The notes under the pieces were generated by a model. That model did no database searches. It saw nothing but the letters and a program-made list of their open reading frames with translations, and was not told the origin of the DNA. The position numbers were made by a program, and so were the translations under genes. DNA of 64,000 nt. It comes from Primulina eburnea (Eukaryota > Streptophyta > Magnoliopsida > Lamiales > Gesneriaceae). Below are positions 60,951 to 64,000 of this stretch, piece by piece; the stretch's first letter is position 1, and each line of letters starts with the position of its first letter. The stretch is taken from assembly GCF_022965805.1 (NCBI RefSeq), contig NC_133115.1, forward strand, positions 30,495,321-30,559,320, read 5' to 3'.

Positions 60951-62405
60951 TTAAGTGTTAATGTTCCACATGGACATTGCAAACTCGTCTCTCCAAGCAT
61001 CCCAACCATTTGAAGACTCCAAGATGTTAGTATAAGAATTATGTGGGTCAGTAACCGGGCTGTCAACATGCTCTTCAACGTTGTCGATTGGATCTTCATC
61101 CATTTGAGTTCTTATGAAATTGTGTAATACAATGCAAGCCAAAATTATTTGGTTCTGAACTTTTAGGGGGTAAAACGAAGGACTTCGAAGGATGACCCAT
61201 CTTTTTTTCAACAAACCAAATGCTCTTTCGATTACGTTCCGAGCCTGAGAATGTCTCCAATTGAACAACTCCTTGTAATCTTGTGGACCGCAAGCACGAT
61301 TGCCCCAGGAATCGCGATGATACCTAACACGGCGATACGGTGTCAAGAAACCCTCAACATTTGCATACCCATTATCACATAGATAATAACAACCTGCATT
61401 TTGTTAACTGCAATAATTAAAATTCTGACAATTATTTGTAACCAAATCAGCACTTGAAATTGTTATAACAACACCAAAAAAAAAAACGATGCTAAAAAAA
61501 TAGATGTAGAACCTCGTGGAACTATGAATGAATCATCCCTGTTTATCGCATCTCTTAGAACTCGAGCATCTGCCGCGGATCCCTCCCACCCAGTGAGTGC
61601 GTAGATGAAATTCATATTGCGGTCACATACCCCTAATACATTCACCGAAATAGTACCTTTTCTATTTCTATATCTTGCTTGCTCCCGTTTTGGGACATGT
61701 ACACCTATATGGGTTCCATCCAATGCACCAAGGCAACCCTGTAAGAAATGTGTAAATAACATATATCACGTCAAACAACAAATTACGAAAAGCAAACTTC
61801 AGAAAAACAAAACGATTCAAATTATCGATTACCTTAAAACACCTCCACGCGTCTTTTGTACACTCTTCGTCGACAGGAGACGGCTTCACAAGGAGTAGTG
61901 GATGTAACTTGAGCAATGATTTGAGAACATCATGAAAATGAGCACTCACTGTTTGTCCACTACGTATGTAATCATGGCCAGCAACCCGATTCTTTTTATG
62001 ATGCGCCAAAATAGACAAGAACATGGCCACTTTCTCTTCGAGTCGTACGTATCTTGAATCACCTAACCCTCCTAAGTTTGTTAACAAATAACATAGTCGT
62101 GCAAACGCGCTTCGAGTCATCCTTAAGTTATTCACACATTGGATATCTCCGACTTCAATAATCCTATGCAAATTCCTCAACTGACCATTTACTCTTTCGA
62201 TCATGTTGTACGAAGCAGCTTGTCTTCGACGGACACGACGTTTCGTAAGTGACACCATTCGAGTATGCTCTCGTATTAGGAGACATAACACCAAAAAAGA
62301 TCGACATAACATATGGTTGACCAGCAGAAGGATTATAATTTTTCTACGTTGCTCCATGTTGTCACAAAATTGACCGAAAACTGGAAATTTATGTTCAATT
62401 ACCAA
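60951..62405 (-). CDS. Harbinger (HARBI1-like) DDE transposase, three exons, intact
   Basis: Exons 61833-62405, 61513-61738 and 60951-61393, GT-AG and in phase; 413 residues from ATG 62405 (an ATG at 62354 would give a shorter start, MEQRRKII). Exon 1 has the helix-turn-helix region (FARLCYLLTNLGGL, VRLEEKVAMFLSILAHHKKN, TVSAHFHDVLKSLLKLHP). The DDE residues are Asp in GCLGALDGTHIGVHVP, Asp in GWEGSAADARVLRDA, and Glu in RNVIERAFGLLKKRWVIL. This should be the enzyme that excises and inserts the element at 3-bp targets. Unlike the transposase of Harbinger 1 it has no stop or frameshift, so the element could be active. Confidence 0.88.
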
Positions 62406-63218
62406 ACAAATGACAGGAACTTTCTAAACTAACACATTTTATTGAATTTAGACGCGAGTAACAGACATGGATGTTAACAGAAATGAACATTGATAAATTG
62501 TTTTTCAGTTATCAGTTGTCGGAAATTAAAATCATTTTGTTGTGCGCAATGTGTTTTTTAAAAAGATCTTTCTAACTACAAAAAAATTAGACTTACCAAT
62601 ACAAATTACGTGCATATTGGTGAACACAAGAGATGAAATTAATTTACTCCCACTGTCATAAAAGAAGACATACATCGATTTTTTAAAAAATGTGTGTAAA
62701 CATACAAATAACACAAACTCACTTGCAAAGCATAGCTAAAGGTTTCAGACCCAAGCAATTACAAACAAATGAGACGAAACTTCAGCATAAAGCTTTACTG
62801 TGCAGAGTCGGCGAACTCTTCGTCCGAAGAAAGCCATTTCGAACTAAAAGCTTAAAAACGAAACATAAGCTTACAAAAAGGATGCAGACGACAGAAAATT
62901 ACTTTGCCTCCAACAGCATGGACGACTTCAGCAACACGAGACGCAACCAGTGAAGACATATTTTGAAGAGGTTGAATTTTTATGTTGGTGGGATAAAGGG
63001 TTAAGTGGGGTAGGTGAAGGTTAAATATGGAAAATGTGCATGTGAGGATTGTGTATACCACCAAGGCAGTGGGATTACTTTCTCTTCTTTTCATGGCCAA
63101 ACAGTGTCCTTTTCACGGGCTGGAGGATATCGGTTCTCCGCTAAAAAACGAGACAAACAATGGATAAACAATTGTCTGTTCCTTAGTCCAACGCTAATCA
63201 CGGCTACCAAACGTGGCC
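62406..63218. other. Right subterminal region of Harbinger 2
   Basis: No recognisable gene; the short frames (62690-62953, 62852-63100) lack domains. It presumably holds the transposase promoter and ends with the terminal inverted repeat. Confidence 0.5.
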
Positions 63219-63221
63219 TCA

Positions 63222-64000
63222 TTGTTTAAAAAATTAGGTCACGTGTCCCATCGAATTTAACTTGAATATTTTAATTATTTTTTTAATATTTTTTGCCCTA
63301 CTGTCGACTCTCTCACAGTCGTTCCCACTTTTGTTCCAGAAAAAAATATTTAGAAAGAAACCCATAATCCCCAAATTATTGTAGCAGCTTCCGCAAATCT
63401 TTGGTTTTGTTCACAAATCCGGTATTTGTTTAGTGTTATGTTACCCTTTCATTGTATGGATATTCAAGTTCGATGTATGGTATGGAAGTAAATTTAAGGT
63501 TATTCTGAAAATACGTATCCAAAAATAGTTTATGTTTGATAGTTTACACACAAGAATGAGAATTTCAATAGGTTTAATTTTTCGGATTTAAGACTATCTT
63601 TGGTAAACGCAATCATGCTAGAAGTCATGAGAATATGATTGACAATTAAAAGTATTCGGGAAAGAGGATTCAGAAGATTGTCGGGGATAAACCTGACATA
63701 AAGATTGACTATCTAAAAAACGTGATAATGACAAATGTGGAGTTGATGTAAGCAAATGGAAGGTGATAAGTGTTAAAAAGGATGCTATTAAGGTGATTAC
63801 GGGGGTTGACATTATAAAATATCATCTTTTATTAGACTATTAAGATACGGTGAGATAATTTAACAGTAAGTACTTTTGTCTTCAAGAGACAATGAATATT
63901 TTGGCCCCCAACATTTGATAAGATTTATATAAGCTTATACGCAATGAAATCTTCTTTCTTAGCACTTCGTAGGCCAATTATTGGACTAGATGGTTGTTTT
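63222..64000. other. AT-rich DNA beyond Harbinger 2, no gene
   Basis: Only short open frames without domains on either strand. It would be the original upstream flank of PUS7 before the transposon inserted, so it may contain the old promoter near 63230-63480. Confidence 0.4.

Larger units (their letters stand above)
56355..63218. mobile_element. PIF/Harbinger DNA transposon 2, apparently complete, four genes
   Basis: Left end GGGTACGTTTGGTACG (56355 on) and right end, read inward, GGCCACGTTTGGTAGC agree at 12 of 16 bases and share ACGTTTGGTA exactly. TCA flanks both sides (56352-56354 and 63219-63221), a 3-bp target duplication of the size used by this superfamily, although TWA is the usual sequence. 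Inside are two minus-strand genes, transposase (60951-62405) and MYB/SANT-like (59684-60690), and two plus-strand genes in the left half (RNase H1 N-terminal-like and a SUMO-interaction-motif protein). Subterminal copies of GTTTGGTAC occur near 56460. All four reading frames appear intact, so the element may be young. Confidence 0.75.

Noticed and set aside
1..64000. CRISPR arrays, bacterial operons, rRNA genes
   Set aside because: Nothing of the kind seen; the only rRNA-like sequence is the 5S-like start of the TRIM LTRs.

Overview
This window is nuclear DNA of a flowering plant. It has intron-containing plant genes, two genes for chloroplast-targeted proteins, GT-AG introns plus one AT-AC intron, and about half its length is transposable elements. 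The gene content fits a eudicot, but nothing seen here fixes the family. I sketched intron-exon structures by eye from splice sites and reading phase.

Layout. 1-4.26 kb: decayed LTR-retrotransposon debris. 4.26-7.40 kb: 3' half of a Helitron with a broken Pif1-like helicase and a clean CTAG end. 7.67-16.31 kb: a complete Tekay/Del-like Ty3/gypsy element (LTRs of about 1.9 kb, PBS, PPT, TSD) disabled by three in-frame TGA codons. 16.3-22 kb: duplicated segments around a class IV chitinase pseudogene, then a copia remnant. 22.0 kb: an intact, intronless chloroplast ribose-5-phosphate isomerase gene. 24.0-26.3 kb: a six-exon gene for a small EGF-like secreted or membrane protein. 27.6-28.4 kb: a probable minus-strand solo LTR. 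28.9-30.1 kb: a three-exon IQ67-domain (IQD) gene. 31.9-33.0 kb: a cpSRP43 gene with a premature TAG. 33.1-37.1 kb: a PIF/Harbinger element with a broken transposase and an intact MYB/SANT-like partner. 38.0-39.3 kb: a tandem TRIM array (three LTRs, two very short internal domains) whose LTRs begin with sequence like the 3' half of 5S rRNA. 40.9-56.2 kb: a 19-exon PUS7/TruD-type pseudouridine synthase gene on the minus strand, with one U12-type AT-AC intron and several MITEs in other introns. 56.36-63.22 kb: a second PIF/Harbinger element with matched ends and a TSD, starting about 155 bp upstream of the PUS7 start codon. It carries an apparently intact transposase and MYB-like gene plus two extra genes: an RNase H1 N-terminal/viroplasmin-like protein and a small protein with two SUMO-interacting-like motifs.

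How it fits together. The host genes are unrelated housekeeping or signalling genes: pentose-phosphate/Calvin metabolism, thylakoid protein targeting, calmodulin-linked scaffolding and RNA modification. The two Harbinger elements each supply a DDE transposase and a MYB-like partner, the known two-protein arrangement of this superfamily. The second one, with its two additional genes, is the strongest candidate for something not well described. A pair of foldback elements with shared ends and 5-bp target duplications (25.46 and 50.22 kb) is a second lead.
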